This document shows positions 15,506 through 23,094 of a stretch of 64,000 nt of DNA, piece by piece. The DNA is from Pseudanabaena sp. FACHB-2040. GTDB lineage: Bacteria; Cyanobacteriota; Cyanobacteriia; Phormidesmidales; Phormidesmidaceae. Positions within the stretch are counted from its first letter, which is position 1. Every line of letters starts with the position of its first letter. Where the stretch lies: the NCBI RefSeq assembly GCF_014696715.1, contig NZ_JACJQO010000005.1, positions 620,001 to 684,000 of the forward strand. The letters are read 5' to 3'. The notes under the pieces were generated by a model. The model searched no databases and was not told where the DNA came from. It saw only the letters and a list, made by a program, of their open reading frames with translations. Position numbers and translations under genes: made by a program.

Positions 15506-16420
15506 TTAGGCAGAGGCGATTCCCTCTTCAGCCCTAATCACGTCTAGCGTCTGCTGCAGCTCTTTCTCATGAAACCAGCCGATGAATCCGGAGTAGAGGC
15601 ACTGGCCATCGGGAGCCGCTACGTAGATGTGTAGGATTCCGAGGGAATTTCTCCAGGTGCGCAAAGTGCTGCCGTCTTTGAGCGCGATTAGGGTCTTGGC
15701 TTTGGCAAAATCTCGGGGATGTCCGTCAGTCACCCACTCAATTGCTCGCAGGCGGTTGATCACCGGAATAATGACTAGCGGCTCGCCCCGATTGGTATCG
15801 GTCCAAAATTCCTGAATGGCTGAAGCGACAGCGGGGTGATTCCGCATGACCGCATGGGATAGCCCCGGCAGACAAAGAAACTGGGCATTGGCGAACTGGG
15901 TGCAGGCTACGGGTACAGTGCCGTCGCTGCCGCCATCAATGTCGCCCGCAATGATCAAAGTGGGAATTTGGGCGGCAATGGGTTCTGCGATCGCACATCG
16001 AGTTTTGCCCAGATCTGCTGCAATACCCACCCCAAAGCCTATGGGATCTATCAGCCTGCTCAGGTCAGAACCGCCCACCGGAGAAGCCACCAGCACCAGG
16101 GAATGAACCCGGCTCCACCACTCTGGATGACGATGCAACAGTTCCAGCCAGATTAGCCCACCCATCGAATGGCCCACAATCCGTAGGGGTAAATCAGGGT
16201 GCTGAGCGAGAGTTTGTCGAGCAATCTGCTCCGCCGCCTCAATTAGGGGCATTATTCTCAGCCACGTCTGGAGGTAGCCGAGGCTAGGGGCCACAATATG
16301 CGCCTGTGGGGTTGCTAGTGCCTGTGCTAGAGCCAGCATGGCCCGGTTGTCGTCAGCCCATCCATGTTGAGCAAACAGAATAAAACCAGGCGAGGCCAAA
16401 TCCATAAAAGAAGAATACAT
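15506..16420 (-). CDS. alpha/beta hydrolase
   Basis: About 304 residues from ATG 16420; a TTG at 16456 and an ATG at 16405 are alternatives and none has a clear ribosome site. ILFAQHGWADDNRAM supplies the oxyanion-hole region, GHSMGG (~85) is the nucleophile elbow with the catalytic Ser, IIAGDIDGGSDGTVP carries the acid and LPGLSHAVMRNHP the His. After the hydrolase fold (to ~205) there is a C-terminal extension (~90 residues, from about VIIPVINRLRAIEWV) that I cannot assign. The substrate is unknown. Confidence 0.8.
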   Translation of the reverse strand: MYSSFMDLASPGFILFAQHGWADDNRAMLALAQALATPQAHIVAPSLGYLQTWLRIMPLIEAAEQIARQTLAQHPDLPLRIVGHSMGGLIWLELLHRHPEWWSRVHSLVLVASPVGGSDLSRLIDPIGFGVGIAADLGKTRCAIAEPIAAQIPTLIIAGDIDGGSDGTVPVACTQFANAQFLCLPGLSHAVMRNHPAVASAIQEFWTDTNRGEPLVIIPVINRLRAIEWVTDGHPRDFAKAKTLIALKDGSTLRTWRNSLGILHIYVAAPDGQCLYSGFIGWFHEKELQQTLDVIRAEEGIASA

Positions 16421-16914
16421 AGCGCAGAATGTAAGTGAAGTATAGGCGTCGGCCAACCTTATTGTTAGTCTCTCCGACTACTCCTATCTGTCTTTTGAAG
16501 GAGACCTTTTGACAGAGGGAACTAAGCAGTATGGTCGTTAGACTCTTGAGTGTTGTGACAGATAATGTGCCAGTTTGGCCGAGTGACCTTTTGGTGGGGT
16601 CAATTTGATCCACTGCTCGACCTTGTTTGGCGGCTTTAAGCGACCCGATCTGAAGCTTGAGGCCCTTGTAGCGTCTCCCTTTGAGGGATTTACCGGAATG
16701 GCTCTTAATGCCAAAGAGATTGCTGTTGCCACTGCACTAAGTGGCATAAAGGTGCAATCCATTCCCTCTCTCTTAGCGCTACAACTATGAATACGAGGGC
16801 GAGCAACACCTCAAACTCGACACTCAAACCTCCCTGAATCAGCAAGGCTCAAACAACCTCTAACGCCTCAGGGAATGTCTCAACTACACGCAGTCTGTTT
16901 CTTGGAGAACGTTC
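16421..16914. other. gene-free region upstream of the beta-barrel gene
   Basis: About 490 bases without a convincing gene. Both strands are open for 60-75 codons around 16540-16790 (a + frame at 16605-16790 and a minus frame at 16538-16762), but neither has a ribosome site or recognisable similarity. A TCCCTGA/TCAGGGA pair flanks about 30 bases just before the beta-barrel gene and may shape its 5' leader. The leader ends with a GGAG ribosome site 7 bases before ATG 16915. Confidence 0.35.
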
Positions 16915-17400
16915 ATGAAAGCTCGTCTATTCACTTCTATCTCTTTGGGTCTCGCTGCTGCTGCGATCGCAGTTATGCCCACTGCTGCTAACGCTCAAAC
17001 CGCCGCTACAGACTACAACTACATCGGTGCTGGTGTCGGCGCTGGTGGCCTAGGTGGCAGCAACATCGGTCTATCTGTTAACAGCAAGCTCTCCGTTGCT
17101 GACCAGGTTTCTGTTCGCCCCGGTGTAATCACCAACTTTGACTTCGACAGCGAAGGCACCATCATCTCTGTGCCTGTGACCTACGACCTAGGTGCCATCA
17201 CTGATGATGGTCGTCTGCTGCCCTACGTCGGCGGCGGTGTCTCTGTTGTCACTGGCGGTAACACCTCAGTAGGTCCGATGGCAACTGCAGGTGTTGACTA
17301 TCTGCTGACCGACAACTTCGTCCTCAACGGCGGCGTCAACGTGTCTTTCACCGGCAACACCCGCGTTAATGGCACTCTGGGCGTAGGCTACACGTTCTAG
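16915..17400 (+). CDS. small outer-membrane beta-barrel-like secreted protein
   Basis: 161 residues. A clear Sec signal peptide (KARLFTSISLGLAAAAIAVM, cleavage near ANAQ-TAA at ~27) precedes a Gly/Val/Thr-rich mature part with alternating hydrophobic residues that suggests eight short beta strands. The C-terminus LGVGYTF ends in aromatic Phe, as outer-membrane barrel proteins do for BAM recognition. It resembles small opacity/OmpW-like barrels, but I cannot name a specific family. It is monocistronic: a strong ribosome site (GGAG) lies upstream and hairpins plus a terminator lie downstream. Probably abundant in the outer membrane; the function is unknown. Confidence 0.8.
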   Translation: MKARLFTSISLGLAAAAIAVMPTAANAQTAATDYNYIGAGVGAGGLGGSNIGLSVNSKLSVADQVSVRPGVITNFDFDSEGTIISVPVTYDLGAITDDGRLLPYVGGGVSVVTGGNTSVGPMATAGVDYLLTDNFVLNGGVNVSFTGNTRVNGTLGVGYTF

Positions 17401-17416
17401 GCTGAAGCGCTACAGA

Positions 17417-17450
17417 CCTTGAAGGCTGATCTAGCTTTCAACCTTCAAGG
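17417..17450 (+). other. inverted repeat after the beta-barrel gene
   Basis: CCTTGAAGG (17417-17425) and CCTTCAAGG (17442-17450) are perfectly complementary. An alternative nested hairpin, TTGAAGGCT/AGCTTTCAA with loop GATCT, is also possible. There is no T-run, so it may act as a 3' stabiliser rather than a terminator. Confidence 0.4.
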
Positions 17451-17500
17451 TTCACCCTTAGGTAAAAGGTTGCTCTCCTAAGTTCTTTAAAGTAGCTGAC

Positions 17501-17545
17501 AAGGATATGAAGCTGACCCGTCTGGGAAGGTTTCATATCCTTTTT
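17501..17545 (+). terminator. intrinsic terminator of the beta-barrel gene
   Basis: AAGGATATGAA (17501-17511) pairs perfectly with TTCATATCCTT (17532-17542) over a 20-base loop, and the T-run continues to 17545. It lies 100 bases after the beta-barrel stop in + orientation. Confidence 0.8.
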
Positions 17546-17601
17546 GTGTTGTGTATTTGTCAGGCTACTCGGTTGGGCGGGCACTGCCCCTCGGAGAAAT
17601 T

Positions 17602-18330
17602 CTAGATGGTGTCAAAGTTCTCAATGAGCGGAAAGCTTTCAGCGTCTTTGGAGGGGTTGCCGGGGCGATAGGAAAACAGGGTTTTCATGCCGGCTGCCTG
17701 GGCTGCTTGGAGCTCTGCAGCGATATCAGAGATGAAAAGGATTTGCTCTGGAGGCAGGCCGATAGTAGAAGCAATTTTCTGGTAGCTTTCAGCTTCTTTT
17801 TTCGGGCCGGTAGTGGTGTCGAAATAGCCGCTGAGCCAGGTTGTCAAATCGCCTTGATCAGTGTGGGCAAACAGCAGCTTTTGCGCCTGGATGCTGCCCG
17901 AGGAGAAGATAAATAGCGCTTTACCCGCCGCTTTCCAGCGCTTAAAAGCGGGATAGACATCGGGGTAGATTTGGGATTGGAGGCTGCCGTCGGCGTAGCC
18001 CTGGTTCCACAGTTTGCCCTGGAGGGATTTGAGGCCGATGGACTTGCGATCGCACCCAATCAAATACTGAATATACGCCACTGCTGCTGTCGGCTCGTCC
18101 CCCTGCCAGTCCGGCAGATCCAGCCCTTGAACCCGGTCTGCTTCATACTCCTGTCGCAGCAGAGCCAGGTCGGCCTGAACCGCTGCCTCCTGTCCGTGGG
18201 CCTGGAGGAATCTTTCAGCTTGGTCGCGGGCAAAGGGAAAGAGGACGCCAAACACGAAGTCTACAGGGGTAGTCGTGCCCTCAATATCTAGAAGAATCGC
18301 CTCAACCTGATCTGAAATTCGCTCTGCCAT
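17602..18330 (-). CDS. mtnC: enolase-phosphatase E1 (MtnC), methionine salvage
   Basis: 242 residues from ATG 18330 (a frame extension to 18414 would run into a repeat). HAD-superfamily phosphatase: LLDIEGTTTPVDFVFGVLFPFA (~11-32) is the diagnostic MtnC motif I, FIFSSGS the motif II, and ILFISDIAAEL the motif IV. The enzyme enolises and dephosphorylates 2,3-diketo-5-methylthiopentyl-1-phosphate to the acireductone used by MtnD. It follows mtnB and mtnD on the same strand; a palindromic repeat lies between it and mtnD. Confidence 0.93.
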   Translation of the reverse strand: MAERISDQVEAILLDIEGTTTPVDFVFGVLFPFARDQAERFLQAHGQEAAVQADLALLRQEYEADRVQGLDLPDWQGDEPTAAVAYIQYLIGCDRKSIGLKSLQGKLWNQGYADGSLQSQIYPDVYPAFKRWKAAGKALFIFSSGSIQAQKLLFAHTDQGDLTTWLSGYFDTTTGPKKEAESYQKIASTIGLPPEQILFISDIAAELQAAQAAGMKTLFSYRPGNPSKDAESFPLIENFDTI

Positions 18331-18358
18331 TGCCCATCCCCGCGCATCAGTTAAACCT

Positions 18359-18432
18359 GTAGGGTGGGTTGAGGCTTTGCAAAACCCACAATCCTCGCCA
18401 ATGTTGGGTTTCACGTCTTCGACCCAACCTAC
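18359..18432. repeat. palindromic REP/MITE-like repeat inside the mtn operon
   Basis: The 74-base element begins GTAGGGTGGGTT and ends GACCCAACCTAC, which are nearly inverse complements. Internal AACCCACA and TGTTGGGTT also pair. Elements of this GTAGGGTGGGTT type are widespread in cyanobacterial and other bacterial genomes. It lies between mtnD and mtnC and may affect mRNA stability or reduce mtnC expression. Confidence 0.65.
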
Positions 18433-18503
18433 CAGTCGAATGGTCCTAAGTTGCTGTAGTGCATTAGTAGTAAGGGGGCATCATCGCATGACGCCCCCAT
18501 TTG

Positions 18504-19055
18504 CTAAGCCGTTACAAAAGCAGGGCCAAAGCACATCGGCACATAGCTCTGCTCTTTAGCGCTTTCGGTGTAGTGGGGAGCCCAACCCGACATCTCCTGA
18601 AACATGCGAATGGCGCGAATTCTGCGATCGCCGCAGAGTCCAAACCAGTGGTGCGTGCCGCGCGGCACGACCAGCAGATCTCCCGGCCCAACCTCAATGC
18701 CAACGACCGGACCAGTCTTCGGATTGATATGGAAAAGCCCGTGTCCAGACAGTGTGAAGCGCACCTCGTCTTCATCGTGCCAGTGCTCTTTACTGAACTT
18801 ATCCAGCATGACCTCCAGGTTGGGAGTGTCGGGCTTGATATCGATCACGTCGGCGGTAACATACGCCCCAGACTGCTTCAGCACTTCAATTTCTTTAGAG
18901 TATGCCGCTAGCACCTCTTCAGCCGTGGCCTCTTCTGGCAGCGGGTGGGATGGTTCCCAGCGCTCAAAGCCAATGCCGATGTTGGCCAGATAGGCCTTGA
19001 TCTCTTCGGGATCCGTGATTCTGCGATTTTCTTCAGCGATATTGAGAACAGCCAT
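18504..19055 (-). CDS. mtnD: acireductone dioxygenase (MtnD), methionine salvage
   Basis: 183 residues from ATG 19055, chosen because GAGGTGACT gives a ribosome site at ideal spacing. Cupin-fold ARD: the metal ligands lie in KEHWHDEDEVRF (HxH...E, ~94-105) and RGTHHWF (~136-142). It oxidises acireductone to the keto acid precursor of methionine (Fe form) or to an off-pathway product with CO (Ni form); sequence cannot tell which metal is used. It lies in an operon with mtnB (upstream) and mtnC (downstream). Confidence 0.94.
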   Translation of the reverse strand: MAVLNIAEENRRITDPEEIKAYLANIGIGFERWEPSHPLPEEATAEEVLAAYSKEIEVLKQSGAYVTADVIDIKPDTPNLEVMLDKFSKEHWHDEDEVRFTLSGHGLFHINPKTGPVVGIEVGPGDLLVVPRGTHHWFGLCGDRRIRAIRMFQEMSGWAPHYTESAKEQSYVPMCFGPAFVTA

Positions 19056-19171
19056 AGTCACCTCGTAAGAATTCAAAAAAGAGAAGGTTCAAAACTTTAG
19101 GAGTGTCACCCATCACCGCATTCAGGGTGGTGATCTGCTCGCCCCGGTGCAACATTCTGGGCTTAAGCGGG

Positions 19172-19795
19172 CTACATTGCAGGCAGCGTCAGTTTGCGGT
19201 AGGTCAATTCAAACAAAAATTCCAAAATTTCCAGGTGTCGTCGTGCCTGAAATAACGTATTACCCCAGGTATACAGGCCATGACCGGATAAAAGAACCCC
19301 GTGGGAATGCGGGTTCTGCTGCAAAATAGGGCGGATCTCTTGACTCAACTGCTGCATGTCTTGGGAATTGGGCAGCACCGGAATCTGCACTGTCGTGTCG
19401 TGGGTGGTGATGCCCTCTAGACCCTTGAGCATTTCATAGCCCGCTAAAGGCACCGCCCCCTGAGCCGCATAGACAACCGACAGCAGCGTATTAAAAACCG
19501 AGTGAGTATGCAGCACCGCTCCGGCCCCAGTCGCTTCGACAATAGCTAAGTGCAGCGGCGTTTCTGCCGAGGCTTTGCCGCTACCCTCAATTACCACCCC
19601 CTGCTGGTTCACCCGAATCAGGTCTGCCGGAGTCACCATGCCCTTATCCACTCCACTGGGAGCCATCAGCAGCGCCAGCGGCTCACGACTATCCACCGCA
19701 CTGAAGTTGCCGCCAGTGCCCGTCGCCCAGCCCTTTCCATGAATCTCCTTAATTACCCAACTCAGCGCTTCCCGCTGATCCGGGGAATACAGCAT
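19172..19795 (-). CDS. mtnB: methylthioribulose-1-phosphate dehydratase (MtnB)
   Basis: 207 residues from ATG 19795, with AGGAG eight bases upstream. Class II aldolase fold: TGTGGNFSAVD (~26-36) binds the phosphate, HTHSVF (~95) and SGHGLYTWG (~168) supply the zinc ligands. The enzyme dehydrates 5-methylthioribulose-1-phosphate, the step before MtnC. It is the first gene of the mtnB-mtnD-mtnC group, recycling the methylthio group from polyamine synthesis. The upstream genes of the pathway (mtnA, mtnK or mtnP) are not in the window. Confidence 0.93.
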   Translation of the reverse strand: MLYSPDQREALSWVIKEIHGKGWATGTGGNFSAVDSREPLALLMAPSGVDKGMVTPADLIRVNQQGVVIEGSGKASAETPLHLAIVEATGAGAVLHTHSVFNTLLSVVYAAQGAVPLAGYEMLKGLEGITTHDTTVQIPVLPNSQDMQQLSQEIRPILQQNPHSHGVLLSGHGLYTWGNTLFQARRHLEILEFLFELTYRKLTLPAM

Positions 19796-19944
19796 CGCCT
19801 GACTCCTGCCCCTGGCCGCGATAAAAATTCTCCGAATTAAATACAATAGCTTAGAAATTTGGGCTTTATCAGCCGCTTTGTATCGCCGGATACGGGTGCT
19901 CTACAAAAGTTAAAGTGCGGGGAGGGAGTTGGGATTGTTAGGCC

Positions 19945-19985
19945 GCGCTGTGCTTGACACCAACTACGAGGCTTCTTGTCTTCCC
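19945..19985. repeat. copy of the dispersed intergenic repeat
   Basis: GCGCTGTGCTTGACACCAAC at 19945-19964 is followed by TACGAGGCTTCTTGTCTTCC; the whole is very like the stretch at 1581-1615 and shares its core with 1531-1546, 20878-20892 and 33407-33418. It leads directly into a C/T-rich tandem repeat. Confidence 0.5.
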
Positions 19986-20050
19986 CATCTCCTCCCCGCA
20001 CCCCCATCTCCCCCCCCATCTCCTCCCCGCACCCCCATCTCCCCCCCTTG
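19983..20050. repeat. 31-bp C/T-rich tandem repeat, two copies
   Basis: The unit at 19983-20013 (CCCCATCTCCTCCCCGCACC then CCCATCTCCCC) is repeated exactly at 20014-20044. The complementary strand is G-rich and could form G-quadruplexes. It lies between mtnB and a divergent ABC ATPase gene. Confidence 0.8.
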
Positions 20051-20116
20051 TGTCCCCCTCCCTAGTGTCTCTTTCGCTGAGATAGAGTAGGCGTATCTCC
20101 TACCTTCTCCCACGCC

Positions 20117-20836
20117 ATGACCCATCCCCTGATCGAATTTCGCCACGTTCGCAAGGTCTACGGTGCTGGCAACACAGAAGTTCACGCGCTGTGGGATGTG
20201 GATCTGCAGATTGAAACAGGCGAGTACTGTGCCATCATGGGGCCTTCGGGTTCGGGCAAATCCACGGCGATGAATGTCATTGGCTGCCTCGATCGACCTA
20301 GTGCAGGCGATTACTATCTAGATGGGGAAAACGTGGCTACCTTGGATGACGATACCCTGGCCCACGTTCGCAACCGCAAGATTGGCTTTGTGTTTCAGCA
20401 GTTTCACCTGCTGCCCCAACTGACGGCTCAAGAGAATGTAGAGCTGCCGATGGTCTATGCCAGCGTGCCTGCAGCAGAGCGGCACCAGCGCGCCCAAGAA
20501 GCCTTGAAACAAGTAGGCCTGGGGGATCGGATGCAGAACCGCCCCAACCAGCTATCAGGAGGTCAGCAGCAGCGAGTTGCGATCGCACGCGCCATCGTCA
20601 ACCGGCCTCTGTTGCTACTGGCTGACGAACCCACGGGAGCGCTCGACTCTCGCACCACTCAAGATGTGCTGGATATCTTCTCAGACCTTAATGCCAGCGG
20701 CATCACCGTCGTCATGGTGACCCACGAACCTGAGGTTGCCCGCACTACCCGTCGGGTTGTTTGGTTCCGCGACGGGCAGGTGCTCAATGCCCACCTTAGC
20801 CCGGATGAGGTGGGGCAGTTGGCGGCGGTGGGTTAG
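20117..20836 (+). CDS. ABC transporter ATP-binding protein (MacB/LolD type)
   Basis: 239 residues: Walker [10 protein letters not shown] (~41), Q-loop [20 protein letters not shown] (~94), signature [15 protein letters not shown] (~143), Walker [13 protein letters not shown] (~166) and H-loop THEPEVA. The wording of the Q-loop and D-loop is typical of the MacB/LolD/DevA subfamily, which drives mechanotransmission-type exporters of lipoproteins, glycolipids or peptides from the inner membrane. No MacB-like permease is adjacent, so its partner is elsewhere. The C-terminus is the usual length. Confidence 0.9.
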   Translation: MTHPLIEFRHVRKVYGAGNTEVHALWDVDLQIETGEYCAIMGPSGSGKSTAMNVIGCLDRPSAGDYYLDGENVATLDDDTLAHVRNRKIGFVFQQFHLLPQLTAQENVELPMVYASVPAAERHQRAQEALKQVGLGDRMQNRPNQLSGGQQQRVAIARAIVNRPLLLLADEPTGALDSRTTQDVLDIFSDLNASGITVVMVTHEPEVARTTRRVVWFRDGQVLNAHLSPDEVGQLAAVG

Positions 20837-20892
20837 GGGGTGAAGGGTTAGGGGGTAAAGGGTGAAGGGTGGAGTGTTGCGCTTGACACTAA
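20830..20892. repeat. G-rich short repeats plus a dispersed-repeat copy
   Basis: After the ABC gene stop there are repeated GGGTTAGGGGGTGAAGGG-type units (about 20830-20873), followed by a core of the dispersed repeat (TGCGCTTGACACTAA, 20878-20892). C/T-rich sequence follows at 20928-20980. Confidence 0.5.
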
Positions 20893-21052
20893 GCCCATAG
20901 GGCTGAAACTCAAAACTTAAAGCTTTATCCCCTACCGCTCCTACCTCCCCTCACTCATCCACCCTGCTACCCACCTCGACCCACTCGTGCCAAAGCGCAG
21001 ATCAGGTGCTAACCTTAGACTCAAATTTCTGCAGCACGCGCTTCAAGTTGCC

Positions 21053-21967
21053 ATGATTTACCGGAAGCAGCTTTGGTATCGGGTTTTGTCTTTTCGCCCT
21101 TGGCTGGTGGCGCTGTCTCTGGCGGCTCTTGTAGGGGCGTGGCCTAGTTTTACGGCTGCTCAGAGTGAGCCTGCGCCCCCGACGGCTGCTGAGGCGGAGC
21201 TTAATCGAGGCCTCATGCTGATTCAGCAGGGGCAGTTTGAGGCGGCGATGGCGGCTTTTCAGCAGGCGGCGGCGATTGACCCGAGTTTGGCGGCTGCTTA
21301 CTACAACTTGGGGCTGGGCTATCGGCAGCAGGGCAAGCTGCAGGAGGCGGCGGATGCTTTTTGGCGAGCGACTCAAGCCGACCCTCAGTTTGCGATGGCC
21401 TATGCCAACCTGGGTGCGGCCTTAATTGAGGGCACTAACGCTGACCAAGCCCAGTCTTATCTGGAGCGGGCCATCCAGATTCAGCCGGATCTGGGTAATG
21501 CTTACTACAATCTGGGGCTGGTATATCAGGCGCAGGGGCGGGTAGAAGATGCGATCGCAACTCTCCAGCGGGCTGCCGAGCTTACGCCTAATGCGCCCGA
21601 ACCTTATTTCCATGTGGGCCTAATCTACTCTCGTCGCCAACAGTACACCGAGGCCGTAGCGGCCTTTCAAAAAGCTCTGGAGGTGCGGCAGCAGTATCCT
21701 GAGGCCCACTACAACCTGGGCATTGCTCTGTTTAATCAGGGGCAAGGAGAACCGGCTCTCGATGCATTTCGATCGGCAACCCAGCTCAATCCTAACTACG
21801 CGGATGCTTATTACAGCGCTGGGCTGGTGCTGCTGCAGCAAGGCAAATATGACGAGGCCAAGCGCGTCTTGGAATATGCCAAGGGCCTCTACATCGCCCA
21901 GCGCAATCCTCAGTGGGCCGCCACGGCGCAAGCCCAGCTAGACCGCATTCCGGCTACACCGCAGTGA
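21053..21967 (+). CDS. secreted or membrane-anchored tetratricopeptide repeat protein
   Basis: 304 residues from ATG 21053 (GTG 20987 is an alternative in the same frame). A signal peptide or N-terminal anchor (PWLVALSLAALVGAWPSFTAAQ, ~17-38) precedes six to seven TPR units of 34 residues covering ~48-290 (e.g. AYYNLGLGYRQQGKLQEAADAF, AYYNLGLVYQAQGRVEDAI). TPR arrays are protein-binding scaffolds; the partner is unknown. The product probably resides in the periplasm or thylakoid lumen. The coding sequence is rich in CAG/GCG codons and shows internal repeat similarity. Confidence 0.88.
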   Translation: MIYRKQLWYRVLSFRPWLVALSLAALVGAWPSFTAAQSEPAPPTAAEAELNRGLMLIQQGQFEAAMAAFQQAAAIDPSLAAAYYNLGLGYRQQGKLQEAADAFWRATQADPQFAMAYANLGAALIEGTNADQAQSYLERAIQIQPDLGNAYYNLGLVYQAQGRVEDAIATLQRAAELTPNAPEPYFHVGLIYSRRQQYTEAVAAFQKALEVRQQYPEAHYNLGIALFNQGQGEPALDAFRSATQLNPNYADAYYSAGLVLLQQGKYDEAKRVLEYAKGLYIAQRNPQWAATAQAQLDRIPATPQ

Positions 21968-22025
21968 GGGGGGGCAGTCCCCTTGCCTCAAAGACGGCTT
22001 TCTCAGGGCTCTAAAAACAAACTGC

Positions 22026-22928
22026 CTACTGCACCAGAGAAAGCATAGGGTCAAACTCTGCTTCGAGGGCCAGTTCGTTAGCGGCCAGTTCATCAGAAGA
22101 CAGGGTCTCTGAAGTTGGCAGCTCTGCTGCGCGGATGGCTTCTAACCCAGCAAAATCAAATAAATTTGGATCGGCCAGTTGAGAAGGGGCCACGTTTTGC
22201 AGGCTGTGAAACAGCGTTTCTAAGCGGCCTGGCCACTGCCGCTCCCAGTCTTGCAGCATCTGCTTAACTTGCGATCGCTGCAAGTTTTCCTGAGAGCCGC
22301 AGAGGGTGCAGGGGATGATGGGAAACTGCCGCTGGCGGGCATAGCGGGCAATATCTTTTTCCGGGCAGTAGGCCAAGGGCCGGATGACGATGTGCTGCCG
22401 GTCATCAGTCAGCAGCTTGGGCGGCATGGCCTTGAGTCGTCCGCCGTGAAACAGGTTGAGAAACAGCGTTTCTACCATGTCGTCTCGGTGGTGGCCCAGA
22501 GCAATTTTGGTTGCCCCTACTTCAGCAGCGGCTCGGTAGAGTGCGCCCCGACGCAGGCGGGAGCACAGGCTGCACATCGTCTTGCCCTCGGGGATAATGC
22601 GCTTGACAGTGCTGTAGGTATCTTGCTCGACGATGCGATAGGGCACCCCAATCGACTCAAAATATTCTGGTAAAACGTGGGCTGGAAAGCCGGGCTGCTT
22701 TTGATCTAGGTTAACCGCCAAAAGCTCAAAGTGAACCGGGGCGCTACGCTGAAGCAAGAGGAGGATATCTAGCAGGGTATGGGAGTCTTTGCCGCCAGAC
22801 AGACAGACCATGACTTTGTCGCCATCCTGGATCATGTCGTAGTCGTGGATAGCTTTGCCGACCTGGCCCCGCAGCCACGACTGGAGCTTTTTGAAGCTCT
22901 TGGAGGTGGGAATTTTCACCTCATCCAT
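22026..22928 (-). CDS. ttcA: tRNA 2-thiocytidine synthetase (TtcA)
   Basis: A 300-residue ATP pyrophosphatase: PP-loop [17 protein letters not shown] (~46-62), then the Fe-S cluster cysteines in [10 protein letters not shown] (~118) and CTLCGSQEN (~205), and [14 protein letters not shown] (~142). TtcA thiolates cytidine 32 of some tRNAs using a [4Fe-4S] cluster. It has a C-terminal acidic extension (~40 residues, from [14 protein letters not shown]) beyond the catalytic core. Monocistronic; the C-terminus faces the TPR gene. Confidence 0.92.
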   Translation of the reverse strand: MDEVKIPTSKSFKKLQSWLRGQVGKAIHDYDMIQDGDKVMVCLSGGKDSHTLLDILLLLQRSAPVHFELLAVNLDQKQPGFPAHVLPEYFESIGVPYRIVEQDTYSTVKRIIPEGKTMCSLCSRLRRGALYRAAAEVGATKIALGHHRDDMVETLFLNLFHGGRLKAMPPKLLTDDRQHIVIRPLAYCPEKDIARYARQRQFPIIPCTLCGSQENLQRSQVKQMLQDWERQWPGRLETLFHSLQNVAPSQLADPNLFDFAGLEAIRAAELPTSETLSSDELAANELALEAEFDPMLSLVQ

Positions 22929-23094
22929 GAATGGGTTCCTCTGCCTATTTCACTTTTATCCTAATCGCCAGTTTAGCCAAGACTCAAGCACCTGCGCGGG
23001 GTATCTTGAAGGGAATTCGCCTCTAAGGCGGAATGTCAAAGAAGTCGCAACTGTTAGTTGAACCAGGGGCATCCCCTTATGTAGTCGGAGGGCT

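Noticed and set aside
16538-16790. Open frames on both strands before the beta-barrel gene
   Set aside because: Both are short, lack ribosome sites, and I could not match them to a family or transposase.
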